Shown in pieces: positions 1 through 7,350 of a stretch of 64,000 nt of DNA. The stretch comes from Massilia norwichensis. GTDB taxonomy: Bacteria > Pseudomonadota > Gammaproteobacteria > Burkholderiales > Burkholderiaceae_D. Under the pieces are notes generated by a model. The model was not told the origin of the DNA and made no database searches. It saw only the letters and a list, made by a program, of their open reading frames with translations. The translations under genes were made by a program, and so were the position numbers. The stretch's first letter is position 1, and each line of letters opens with the position of its first letter. The stretch covers positions 1 through 64,000 of the forward strand of contig NZ_JANUGX010000003.1 in the NCBI RefSeq assembly GCF_024753245.1, given 5' to 3'.

Positions 1-672
1 TACGATTTGCAAGAGCTCGGCGAAAGTTGCGGCATCAATCGGGTTTATCGCCTGATGCGCAGCGAAGGAATTCGATCCCAAACCGGCTACGCCAAGCGCA
101 AGCACAAGAACGGTGGAGCGCCTTCTATCGTCGCGCCCAACCATTTGCAGCGCCAATTCGATGTGACCGAGCCAAACAAAGTCTGGGTCACGGACATTAC
201 GTACCTGCGTACTTATGAAGGCTGGCTCTACCTGGCTGTGGTGATCGATTTGTTTTCGCGCCAGGTCATCGGTTGGTCGATGAGTTCGCGCATCGACAAA
301 GAGCTGGCAATGAGTGCTTTATTGATGGCGGTATGGCGTCGAAAACCGTCAGCCCCAGTGCTAGTACATTCCGATCAAGGAAGTCAATTCAGCAGTTACG
401 ACTGGCGCGACTTCCTCGAATCACACAACCTGGTGCAGAGCATGAGCAGACGCGGCAACTGTCATGATAATGCAGTTGCCGAAAGCTTTTTCCAGCTGCT
501 GAAACGGGAGCGCGTTCGCCGCAAGGTTTATGCTACCCGCGACGAAGCCAGGCAGGACATCTTCGACTACATCGAGATGTTCTACAATCCGAAGCGGCGC
601 CACAGCTTCAGTGAACGGCTGTCGCCAGTCGAGTTTGAAAAGCGGCATTTTTTACGGCTGCAGAGTATCTAG
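1..672 (+). CDS. IS3-family transposase OrfB, 5' partial
   Basis: This is the integrase-like catalytic subunit of an IS3-family insertion sequence and catalyses DNA cutting and joining. The frame is open from base 1, so the N-terminal end is missing. An HTH_21-like segment comes first, followed by the rve/DDE core: VTDITYLRTYEG carries the first Asp, VLVHSDQGSQFSS the second Asp, and the Glu lies in NAVAESFFQLLKRE. The C-terminal segment FYNPKRRHSFSERLSP is the usual IS3-family ending. The stop at 670-672 lies about 18 bases before the presumed right inverted repeat. Family assignment is secure; the exact IS name cannot be given without a search. Confidence 0.9.
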   Translation, partial: YDLQELGESCGINRVYRLMRSEGIRSQTGYAKRKHKNGGAPSIVAPNHLQRQFDVTEPNKVWVTDITYLRTYEGWLYLAVVIDLFSRQVIGWSMSSRIDKELAMSALLMAVWRRKPSAPVLVHSDQGSQFSSYDWRDFLESHNLVQSMSRRGNCHDNAVAESFFQLLKRERVRRKVYATRDEARQDIFDYIEMFYNPKRRHSFSERLSPVEFEKRHFLRLQSI

Positions 673-690
673 GAAAATGGTGGCGATTCA
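1..690 (+). mobile_element. Right part of an IS3-family element
   Basis: The window opens inside an insertion sequence. It carries the transposase orfB, and its right end is probably near 690, where the sequence reads TGGTGGCGATTCA, a typical IS3-family end finishing in CA. The left end lies outside the window. The flanking frame after 690 is continuous with the MscS-like gene, so the element appears to have inserted into the 5' part of that gene. Confidence 0.7.
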
Positions 691-734
691 GTCTGCCACT
701 CCACGGGCGCGCGCAAACCCAGCACGCGACGGTA

Positions 735-1895
735 TTGCTTGATGGTCGAGCCTTGTTCGTCGTCACTGGCCTCGATGACCAGGACGCCCGTTCGCGGGCG
801 AGACAAATCGAAGGACGGCTGAACGCCATGCTCGATACCCCAGGCAGGCAACGCACGGTGAAAGCGGTGCCCGCTGCCAGCCCACCAGGGGCATGGTCGG
901 TTTCCGTTTCGGATCGGACGATGGTCGTTGTCACCCTCGCCGATGCACAGGATGCTGGCGTCACGGTCCAGGTTCTGGCTTCGCAATGGGCAGGTCTCGT
1001 TGAACGTGCACTTGCTCGCGCGGCTGAACGCAGGAGGTCAGCCGGAAGCCGCTTCATCACCTCGATTCAGTCAAGCATCGAGACCGCCTTTGTCCGCTTG
1101 CTGGAATCGGCCATCGTGGTGATCCCGCGTGCCGTGGCTGCGGCGCTGGTGATTGCCGCTTTCTGGACGCTCGCCTCATTTGTCCGCTGGGCGATGCGCC
1201 TCGTCTTCCGGAAGTTTGTTTCCGACCTCACAGTCGAAAATCTCATCAAGCAGATCGGCTACTACACTGTATGGGCGCTCGGTCTTCTCGTCGCCGCCGG
1301 CGCCTTCGGTATAGAACCGGGAGACGTCGCCACCGGGCTGGGACTCACGAGTATCGCGCTGGGCTTTGCGCTGAAGGATATCCTTTCCAATTTCGTCAGC
1401 GGTTTGCTCATCCTGAGCCTGCGTCCCTTCCAGTTGGGCGATCAAATCATCATCGGTACGACCGAGGGCAGCGTCGAACGCATCGAGCTGCGCGCAACAC
1501 TGATCCGCACCTATGACGGAAGGATCGTGTCCGTACCAAACTCGGAAACGTTCACCTCCCGCGTGACGAATAACACCGCCAATCCGGTGCGCCGCGCGTT
1601 GGTCCAGGTTCATGCGGACTATGACATCGACCTGAGGCACTGCAGCATGGTGCTCGCGAACGCAGCCGGCTCCGTAGAAGGTGTATTGCCTGATCCTTCT
1701 CCTTCGGTGCGACTTGTGCAGCTCGAAAAGGACGAGCTCGTGCTTGAGCTACGTTTCTGGACGGACTCGCGGCGTTCGGACTTCGTTGCCACCTCCTCCA
1801 ACGTCAGACTCGCGGTCATTGAACAGTTGCGCAAAGCTGGAATCGAGCTGCCCTCTTCCGATTTGCGAGTGGCACTAACGAAACCTGCTGATTAA
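735..1895 (+). CDS. MscS-family mechanosensitive channel, 5' truncated by IS
   Basis: A small-conductance mechanosensitive channel of the inner membrane, which opens on hypo-osmotic shock. Three membrane segments lie near residues 126-150, 175-193 and 198-228. The last is the pore helix, with the family pattern GLGLTSIALGFALKDILSNF. It is followed by the MscS beta domain (residues about 230-300) and the C-terminal alpha/beta domain. The listed start is a TTG at 735 inside the remaining frame. The frame stays open upstream through the IS end near 690, and the N-terminal soluble segment has no signal peptide. The natural start was therefore probably removed by the IS3 insertion. Whether the remainder is expressed is unknown. 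Confidence 0.85.
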   Translation: MLDGRALFVVTGLDDQDARSRARQIEGRLNAMLDTPGRQRTVKAVPAASPPGAWSVSVSDRTMVVVTLADAQDAGVTVQVLASQWAGLVERALARAAERRRSAGSRFITSIQSSIETAFVRLLESAIVVIPRAVAAALVIAAFWTLASFVRWAMRLVFRKFVSDLTVENLIKQIGYYTVWALGLLVAAGAFGIEPGDVATGLGLTSIALGFALKDILSNFVSGLLILSLRPFQLGDQIIIGTTEGSVERIELRATLIRTYDGRIVSVPNSETFTSRVTNNTANPVRRALVQVHADYDIDLRHCSMVLANAAGSVEGVLPDPSPSVRLVQLEKDELVLELRFWTDSRRSDFVATSSNVRLAVIEQLRKAGIELPSSDLRVALTKPAD

Positions 1896-2129
1896 ACAAA
1901 GGCGGTCAGGCTTTTGGTGAACCTGATCACCGCAGCGTAACTGTCACAACGTTCGTAGGCTTCGACAAATGCTCCGAAAGCAAACGGAAAGCATGGTCCG
2001 GCCGATGAGTTCTTGCCATAAGAAAAATTCCGTCTTCATTTGCTAAACTAACAAATGAAAGTCCCACGTGGTACCGAAAGCAGGGAGCCGAAGCTCGGAC
2101 TTCCACTCACAAACCCAGGAGAAAGAACC
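1896..2129. other. Intergenic region and leader of tupA
   Basis: No gene is supported in these 234 bases. The part from about 2040 to 2129 is the untranslated leader of tupA. It contains a small perfect hairpin, GAGC-CGAA-GCTC, near 2086-2097. I looked for a molybdenum/tungsten cofactor (Moco/Tuco) RNA but cannot support one by eye. Confidence 0.35.
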
Positions 2130-2951
2130 ATGCAACGTCGTCTGTTCAATCTTGCCCTCGTCCTCGTCACCACCGTCGGGATGGCCTACGCGCCGGCCCA
2201 GGCGCAGGACGCCAAGGTGCTGCGACTATCCACCACCACCAGCACTGAAAACTCCGGCCTGCTGGCATACCTGCTGCCTTCGTTCGAAGCCAAGTACGGC
2301 ATCAAGGTCAACGTGATATCGGTCGGCACTGGCAAGGCCCTGGAGTTGGGCAAGAACGGCGACGTCGACGTGACACTCGTGCACGCACGCCAACTCGAAG
2401 ACAAGTTTGTGGCCGAGGGCTGGGGCATCGACCGCCGTGACGTCATGTATAACGACTTCATCGTCGTCGGCCCGGCGTCCGACCCGGCCGGCGTGAAGGG
2501 CATGCACGACGTCCTAGGTGCCTTCAAGAAGATCGCCTCAACCAACGTCAAGTTCATCTCGCGTGGCGACAATTCCGGCACCGATGTGATGGAAAAAGCT
2601 TACTGGAAGGAAGTGGGCACCAAGCCCGCCGGCGCCAACTACGTGTCGGCAGGACTGGGCATGGGAGAAGTGCTGAACATGGCGGCCGAGTTGAACGCCT
2701 ACACCTTGACCGACCGTGCGACCTACGGCGCCTACAAGGCCAAGACAGGCCTAGCCATTGTTGTGGAAGGCGATAAGCGCATGTTCAATCCCTACGGCGT
2801 CATTGCGGTCAATCCGGAAAAGCACAAGGGCATCAACTATAAGGGCGCGACACAACTGATCCAGTGGATGACGTCGCCGGAGGGGCAGGCAAAGATCGCC
2901 GCGTTCAAGCCAGCCGGGGAACAGCTGTTCTTCCCGTCGGCGAAACCGTAA
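2130..2951 (+). CDS. tupA: Tungstate ABC transporter substrate-binding protein TupA
   Basis: A periplasmic binding protein for tungstate uptake. The ATG at 2130 is preceded by AGGAGAAAGAACC and opens a signal peptide ending in AQAQ. An upstream in-frame ATG at 2055 would add 25 residues before the signal peptide and is unlikely. Directly after cleavage comes the TupA hallmark LSTTTSTENSGLL, whose Thr/Ser residues bind the oxyanion; SRGDNSGTDVMEK and YTLTDRATY are further conserved binding segments. The length (273 residues) is normal. The permease (tupB) and ATPase (tupC) genes that usually follow are absent here, so the protein is orphaned or served by transporters elsewhere. Confidence 0.9.
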   Translation: MQRRLFNLALVLVTTVGMAYAPAQAQDAKVLRLSTTTSTENSGLLAYLLPSFEAKYGIKVNVISVGTGKALELGKNGDVDVTLVHARQLEDKFVAEGWGIDRRDVMYNDFIVVGPASDPAGVKGMHDVLGAFKKIASTNVKFISRGDNSGTDVMEKAYWKEVGTKPAGANYVSAGLGMGEVLNMAAELNAYTLTDRATYGAYKAKTGLAIVVEGDKRMFNPYGVIAVNPEKHKGINYKGATQLIQWMTSPEGQAKIAAFKPAGEQLFFPSAKP

Positions 2952-3216
2952 TCAACGAGAGCACGATGTGCCAGCTCGCCCCCATCCTGTTCCTGGCCGC
3001 TGCAGCCCCTACCTCAGCCGTCAGTTGATGTTGGCCGGCGTCGTCGAGCGGCCGATCGTGCTGGCGTACTTTGCCGACAATGGCGCGCCGTTGGAACGAA
3101 CGGCAGATCGCGTTGGTATCCATCAGTGACCTGCGCAGCGGACCGCGTCATGTAAAGTGGCTGCGCGAACCCGAACTCAAGCAACTCGTGCAGCAGTCAC
3201 GCCTTGCCGCGCGGTG
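2952..3216. other. Degenerate spacer, possible regulator remnant
   Basis: No intact gene is seen. On the plus strand, around 3018-3128, a short open stretch reads LAYFADNGAPLERTADRVGIHQ and then stops. It faintly resembles the C-terminal DNA-binding helix-turn-helix of PucR/CdaR or Fis-type regulators. It may be a gene relic left by rearrangement; this is a weak impression only. Confidence 0.25.
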
Positions 3217-4005
3217 TCAATCGAAACCGTAACGGTGCAGGATTGCCTTACCGGCCGGCCCCAGCACGAAGGCGACGAAGCGCTGGCCTTCCGACGAGAA
3301 TGGCGCAGCGCCGATGCCGTAGGCGCTGCGGACGTTCAACGCGTCCGGGATACGGAGCGCTGTCAGGTTCGGCAGCGCGCGTAGCGTGCTCGCGGCATTC
3401 GTGCAATACATGACGTAGGCGTCGGCTTTGCTGTCCTCAAAGGCGGTCACATAGGGCAGCTTCTGCCCGGGCCCAGGGGCGCTTGCCCCCGACAGCTTCA
3501 GCGCCTTGGCGTCCAGGAGGTCGTATGCGCCGGGCTGCGCCTTGTCGGCATTGCGGAAGAATTGCCAGGTATAGTCGCCCATCGGATCGTAAACGGGCGT
3601 CGATGTCGCCAAGCGCACGTCCGGCTTCACCAGGGTGCCGACCAGGTTGGCCTCGGTAAGGCCCACTGCTGGTGTCGACACCACACACAGGTCGTTGTAG
3701 GCGAACGTGGCCGAGCGGGACAGCAGATTCTTCGCAGCGAGCGCGTCTGTGTGCTCGACCGCTGCAGAGGCGAACACGTCCACCTGGTGCCCCTGCTCAA
3801 TGGTCTCGCGCAGCTTGCCGGAGGGGCCATACGACGCGGCGATACCAACGCCGGATTGCTCACGCCAGGCTTCGCCCAGCTCGGTCATCACTTCGCGCAG
3901 GCTGCCGGCAGCAAGCACCATGATCGTGTTTTGTTCCCTCTGCTGGGCGAAGGCCGGCATCGCACAAGCCAGCCCGAGCGCAGCAACCGCAGTCTTCTTC
4001 GTCAT
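3217..4005 (-). CDS. modA: ModA-type molybdate-binding protein
   Basis: A periplasmic substrate-binding protein of the ModA/COG0725 family that captures molybdate for an ABC importer. It starts with a signal peptide (MTKKTAVAALGLACAMPAFAQ). The ligand-site segments LAAGSLREVM and ASYGPSGKLRETIEQG follow, and then VDVFASAAVEHTDAL, as in the family. The C-terminal half contains a glycine- and proline-rich segment (SGASAPGPGQKLPYV) typical of a divergent ModA branch. The length of 262 residues is normal. No modB or modC gene accompanies it. It faces tupA tail to tail, so the two orphan oxyanion-binding genes sit side by side. Confidence 0.85.
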   Translation of the reverse strand: MTKKTAVAALGLACAMPAFAQQREQNTIMVLAAGSLREVMTELGEAWREQSGVGIAASYGPSGKLRETIEQGHQVDVFASAAVEHTDALAAKNLLSRSATFAYNDLCVVSTPAVGLTEANLVGTLVKPDVRLATSTPVYDPMGDYTWQFFRNADKAQPGAYDLLDAKALKLSGASAPGPGQKLPYVTAFEDSKADAYVMYCTNAASTLRALPNLTALRIPDALNVRSAYGIGAAPFSSEGQRFVAFVLGPAGKAILHRYGFD

Positions 4006-4246
4006 TTTACTCTCTCATGTTAATCCAATGGCAATATGTTAGCTGTGGCTTGCATGCCTTCCAAGCATTTCCGAAATAGAAAAGCGTTCAGGACGAAGGT
4101 CGGTCGTCCGGTTCCGTTGCAAGGTACGCGCTCGATTCGCTGCGATTCATATCCACCGCGGCGGCTGCACGGCACCGATAACATCGGAGGCAGGTAGAAC
4201 TCGCGATATACGGTGCCTGGTTAATCGGCACAGTACCGGTGGCTCC

Positions 4247-4975
4247 TCAAAATGCGAGCAGCAGCGCGGCATATGCCAAGGCGCCGAGCAGGAATGGCGT
4301 AAAGCGGCTCCGTCGCTCTTCGGGAAGCTCTTCCTTCAAGACGTTCAGGATGACGCCTCCGGCCAATATGGCAACCAGCGCGCTGGTAGCGACCTCGGGG
4401 ACTTCCATGAAAAGGCCCACGGCGGTACCGATGGCCACGGCGATCGTAAGAATCCATCGTCCAACGGTGTGGTAAGTGTTCTTGAATTCGCTTCGAAGGC
4501 CGAAATCCGTCACCAGAAAATGGAGCGCCATGGCGACAAAGAAAAAGATCAGAGGCTTAAGCTCCCGAAAATTATTGGCGAGCAGATAGCCAATCAGCAC
4601 GTTATATATCGAGAACGAAGTAATGTGCAGCCAGAATACTTTCTTGTCCGGTGTTTCTTCGTTATCGCTCGCATGATGCTCCGCATGCGATTCTTTCGCC
4701 GCCCGTTCCAATCCATAGAAAATGATCAACCCACCCAGGGCCATGAGGTAAGCGTGCTGGTCAAGCACCTTGAAAATGCCGGTCACGGACTTTCGTATGA
4801 CTTCCTGGCCTTCGGCCAGTTCAGGAAGCAGATGAATGAATACATAGGCCACCGAAATGCCTCCCGCAGAAGATAGCCAGATGCTACGCGGCGTTCCTTC
4901 CAGGAACTTCAACTTCGCTCCAAACAAATGCACCAGGATGAGCCCGGCCGTGGCAACAAGTACGTAGACAAGCAT
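4247..4975 (-). CDS. ZIP-like integral membrane protein
   Basis: A membrane protein of 242 residues with about seven to eight hydrophobic segments and a short His-rich loop (ESHAEHHASDNEE) in the middle. The segment VFIHLLPELAEG and the late segment GLFMEVPEVATSALVAILAGG recall transmembrane helices 4 and 5 of ZIP divalent-metal transporters, but the usual double HN/HE metal site is not obvious. The ATG at 4975 has GGAAGA just upstream; the longer TTG start at 5017 has no better site. It lies downstream of the copper-binding Csp-like gene on the same strand. Metal transport is a reasonable inference and the substrate is unknown. Confidence 0.65.
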   Translation of the reverse strand: MLVYVLVATAGLILVHLFGAKLKFLEGTPRSIWLSSAGGISVAYVFIHLLPELAEGQEVIRKSVTGIFKVLDQHAYLMALGGLIIFYGLERAAKESHAEHHASDNEETPDKKVFWLHITSFSIYNVLIGYLLANNFRELKPLIFFFVAMALHFLVTDFGLRSEFKNTYHTVGRWILTIAVAIGTAVGLFMEVPEVATSALVAILAGGVILNVLKEELPEERRSRFTPFLLGALAYAALLLAF

Positions 4976-5065
4976 ATGAGATCTTCCATCCATGCGTTCG
5001 TGGGACTCGACCGACAACCGAATGCCGCCGTGGCGTACACGCGCCGGGGCGGCTACTGCTGACGG

Positions 5066-5404
5066 TCAAGCGGCGGCTGTCGATCCCATCCTGCAGCACT
5101 CTTCTGCGCAGTGCCGGCATGCGGTGGCGCAATCCTGACAATGCTGGGCCTGGTGCTTCGCGCACTCGTCGCCGCATGCCAGGCACACCTGGGCGCAAAC
5201 CTGGCACAGCGCCGCAGCGAACTCGCTGCCCCTGGCCATGAAGGAGGCGGCTAGCCGGCAAAGCTGGCCGCAATCCATGTCGAGCGCGATGCAGCGCGCC
5301 ATCATCTTCACATCATCTTCCTGCAGGCAAGCGGCGAAGCACATATCGCAGGCGTCGGCGCAGGCATTGCAGGCTGCGATACAGGACTGATACTGTTGTT
5401 GCAT
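5066..5404 (-). CDS. Cys-rich four-helix copper-binding protein (DUF326/Csp-like)
   Basis: A 112-residue protein with about 20 cysteines, most in CxxxC and CxxC spacing (SCIAACNACADACDMCFAAC at the N-terminus). This is the pattern of the DUF326 four-helix bundle family that includes the copper storage proteins Csp. Such proteins pack many Cu(I) ions in the core of the bundle. There is no signal peptide, which suggests a cytosolic (Csp3-like) form. The ATG at 5404 is preceded by ACAAGGAGAGC, a good ribosome site; the longer frame upstream to 5503 is not credible. The small secreted protein at 5573 and the ZIP-like protein share its strand, forming a probable metal cluster. Confidence 0.85.
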   Translation of the reverse strand: MQQQYQSCIAACNACADACDMCFAACLQEDDVKMMARCIALDMDCGQLCRLAASFMARGSEFAAALCQVCAQVCLACGDECAKHQAQHCQDCATACRHCAEECCRMGSTAAA

Positions 5405-5572
5405 GATGCTCTCCTTGTGTGGGTTACGAATACCTCTTTGGGACACCGCTCTGGAACAGCGTAAAGCCAGTGGCACGCTTGTAACCCGGCAGCGTTGCGT
5501 CACCGACCGCCAATGTTCGCCTGGCGTGGTGAAAGCCTGGCGATCGTCGGACGTACCGGGTGCGTGACTTGT

Positions 5573-5974
5573 TCAAATGAACAGAAGGATCCCGTGGCGT
5601 GGTGGGCGCTCGATGCGGGACGGGATCCACTCGTCGAAAGAAAGCGAGTCGGGAATGGTGTGAAAGCGAAGGCGCGATATCGGCGCTTGAGCCGAGGTAA
5701 ATGGTGGAGGCGCGATTGCTCCGCCGCAGTACCCGAGGCATGTCCGGCAGGCGCCCTGCGATTGATGCGCTTTTCGACATACCGTGGCCTGATGGCTTTC
5801 CCGCCTGGCGGTCCTCATGCATTGGCCATCACCGTCGCCCAACGAGCGCGAGATCTGCCCCGCCTCTTCGCTAGGCGCTGAGGAACACGGCAGCCATACC
5901 ACGGCGGCGATGCCCTGCACGGGCGACAAGGCAACGAGTATCCACAGTACGAGGGTTCGAGCCAAGGAATACAT
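5573..5974 (-). CDS. Small secreted protein of unknown function, copper-cluster type
   Basis: A 133-residue protein with a convincing N-terminal signal segment (LVLWILVALSPVQGIAAVVW). A Cys pair (ACRTCLGYCGG) follows and the C-terminal tail contains ERPPRH. Small periplasmic proteins with this layout and an RPPR tail accompany copper and cobalt/zinc/cadmium resistance genes in betaproteobacteria; the CzcI-like protein at 42768 has a similar tail. No clear ribosome site precedes the ATG at 5974. The 25-kb transposon begins only 26 bases upstream of it, so the gene has probably lost its natural promoter. The function is unknown. Confidence 0.55.
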   Translation of the reverse strand: MYSLARTLVLWILVALSPVQGIAAVVWLPCSSAPSEEAGQISRSLGDGDGQCMRTARRESHQATVCRKAHQSQGACRTCLGYCGGAIAPPPFTSAQAPISRLRFHTIPDSLSFDEWIPSRIERPPRHGILLFI

Positions 5975-5994
5975 GTGGACGAATATATCATCCG

Positions 5995-5999
5995 TACAT
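5995..5999. repeat. Target site duplication TACAT, left copy
   Basis: TACAT immediately precedes the left terminal repeat and recurs immediately after the right one at 31154-31158. Five bases is the usual duplication made by Tn3-family transposition. Confidence 0.92.
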
Positions 6000-6037
6000 G
6001 GGGAGAATAGGGAAAACGGAAAAAATCGGGCGCTAAG
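6000..6037 (+). repeat. Left terminal inverted repeat of the 25-kb transposon
   Basis: A 38-bp sequence starting GGGGAGAATAGGGAAAACGG and ending TCGGGCGCTAAG. It matches the reverse complement of 31116-31153 at all positions except the fifth. The GGGG start and TAAG end are the Tn3-family signature. Confidence 0.95.
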
Positions 6038-6289
6038 CCCTGTTACCGATTCTTGAAGTCCGCAGCGGCCGATATTTTTCTCATCAACCTTCTTGCTCTT
6101 CCTTCAAATGTAATATCCGGTCCCGTAGATGTGCTCCCAGGCCAACGAGGACACGAAACTGCAGCATACTGGCGTCGAGGAGCTGCCAGGACCGCGCGCA
6201 ACCTGTGTCGCCCGCTCCAGAAACACCGCATGCCAAAGAACGATGGCGCCCGTCACCAGGTTTAAGCCGCGGTCGCACATATCACCTAA

Positions 6290-7198
6290 GAGACGGTTTA
6301 ATAACTCACCGGAAACGCATCCGGTGCAGTAATGAAGAGCCGAGCGCGATGAAAATCATCGCTTCCGACACATCAAGGCGCTGCTCGTAGTCCCGGACAA
6401 GACGGCGATAGCGCATCAGCCATGCAAACGTGCGCTCGACGACCCAGCGTCGCGGTTGTACCTGAAAGCCGTCCTGGCCCTGTAAGCCACGTACGACTTC
6501 GACGGTAAAGTCGAGATAGGCTGCCTTGTCGAGCAAGGTGCGTCGGTCGTAAGCCGCATCGCCGAACAGATGCTTGACCCATGGCCAACGCTTGACTAAA
6601 GCATCGAGGACCGATTGCGCACCTGTTGAATCGGCGATGTCGGCAGGCGTCAGATTCACTGCCAGCAGTCGCCCGTCGGTATCGACCGCGATATGTCGTT
6701 TGCGGCCGCTGATCTTCTTGTGTGCGTCGTAGCCGCGCTCACGTGCGCCTGGTGCCTTGACGGACTGGCTGTCGACGATGCCGGCCGAGGGGACGACTTC
6801 GCGCTGTTCGGACATTCGGTCCAGCATCAATGCCAGATCGTGGATCGTTCGGAAGAGGAAGCGTCGCACTAGCCGACGGAACCAGTAATACACCGTTTGA
6901 TAGGGAGGAAAATCGTTTGGCAACATGCGCCATTCGCAGCCCGAACGGACCAGATAACGAAGTGCATTGATCACCTGGCGAAGTTCCGTCCTGCGGGGGC
7001 GACCAGTACGAGCAGCGCCCGGCAGTAATGGCTCGATGAGTTTCCATTCCTGATCACTCACATCAGTAGGATAACCCTTGCGCTCCTTGGGAACCCGGAC
7101 CTTATGCCGTGTTCGTTGCTCTGCTGTCCACATGGCGTACTCCTATCGAAGAGGACCATTTGGACATCATAGTTGCTTCCGAGTTTTCAAACCGTCTC
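6290..7198 (-). mobile_element. IS5-family insertion sequence, complete
   Basis: A 909-bp element whose ends begin GAGACGGTTT, with imperfect inverted repeats matching at 16 of the first 18 positions. It is flanked by TAA on both sides (6287-6289 and 7199-7201), consistent with the 3-bp TNA target duplication of the IS1031-type subgroup. It interrupts the tnpA remnant at the left end of the large transposon and carries one transposase gene. Confidence 0.88.
6306..7133 (-). CDS. IS5-family transposase
   Basis: A single-frame DDE transposase of 275 residues. The N-terminal DUF4096-like segment (YPTDVSDQEWKLIEPLLP) is typical of the family. The catalytic residues can be seen as the Asp in IVDSQSVKAP, the Asp in LFGDAAYDRR, and the Glu of the signature VVERTFAWLMRYRRL near the C-terminus. 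The length is complete, there is no frameshift, and it fills the insertion sequence it lies in. It is probably active, since its inverted repeats and the gene are both intact. Confidence 0.93.
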   Translation of the reverse strand: MWTAEQRTRHKVRVPKERKGYPTDVSDQEWKLIEPLLPGAARTGRPRRTELRQVINALRYLVRSGCEWRMLPNDFPPYQTVYYWFRRLVRRFLFRTIHDLALMLDRMSEQREVVPSAGIVDSQSVKAPGARERGYDAHKKISGRKRHIAVDTDGRLLAVNLTPADIADSTGAQSVLDALVKRWPWVKHLFGDAAYDRRTLLDKAAYLDFTVEVVRGLQGQDGFQVQPRRWVVERTFAWLMRYRRLVRDYEQRLDVSEAMIFIALGSSLLHRMRFR

Positions 7199-7350
7199 TA
7201 AGCGATGAATCAAGACCGCTCTGGCAAGCGCATTGCGCGACTGCTTGCCAAGCGTATCAGACTGTAACTTTCTGCAATACCACCAAGTTTCTCGTATTAA
7301 AAAAATACAGATCCTCGATTTCTAACGGTAGCCGCTAATCGGGCAGTGCT

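Larger units (their letters stand above)
6063..7252 (-). pseudogene. Remnant of a Tn3-family tnpA (C-terminus), split by an IS
   Basis: Joining minus-strand 7252-7202 to 6289-6063, and so skipping the IS5-family element, gives a reading with [16 protein letters not shown], then GLNLVTGAIVLWHAVFLERA. Further on WEHIYGTGYY appears in a shifted frame. These correspond to the C-terminal blocks [34 protein letters not shown] and [10 protein letters not shown] of the Tn3 transposase at 28316-30412. About ten residues between the first two blocks are deleted and at least one frameshift follows. The C-terminal end points to the left inverted repeat, opposite to the truncated tnpA near the right end. 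The N-terminal two thirds are missing. Confidence 0.8.

Noticed and set aside
2040..2129. Possible molybdenum/tungsten cofactor riboswitch before tupA
   Set aside because: Only a four-pair hairpin is visible; the conserved multi-stem layout of the Moco/Tuco RNA could not be traced by eye.
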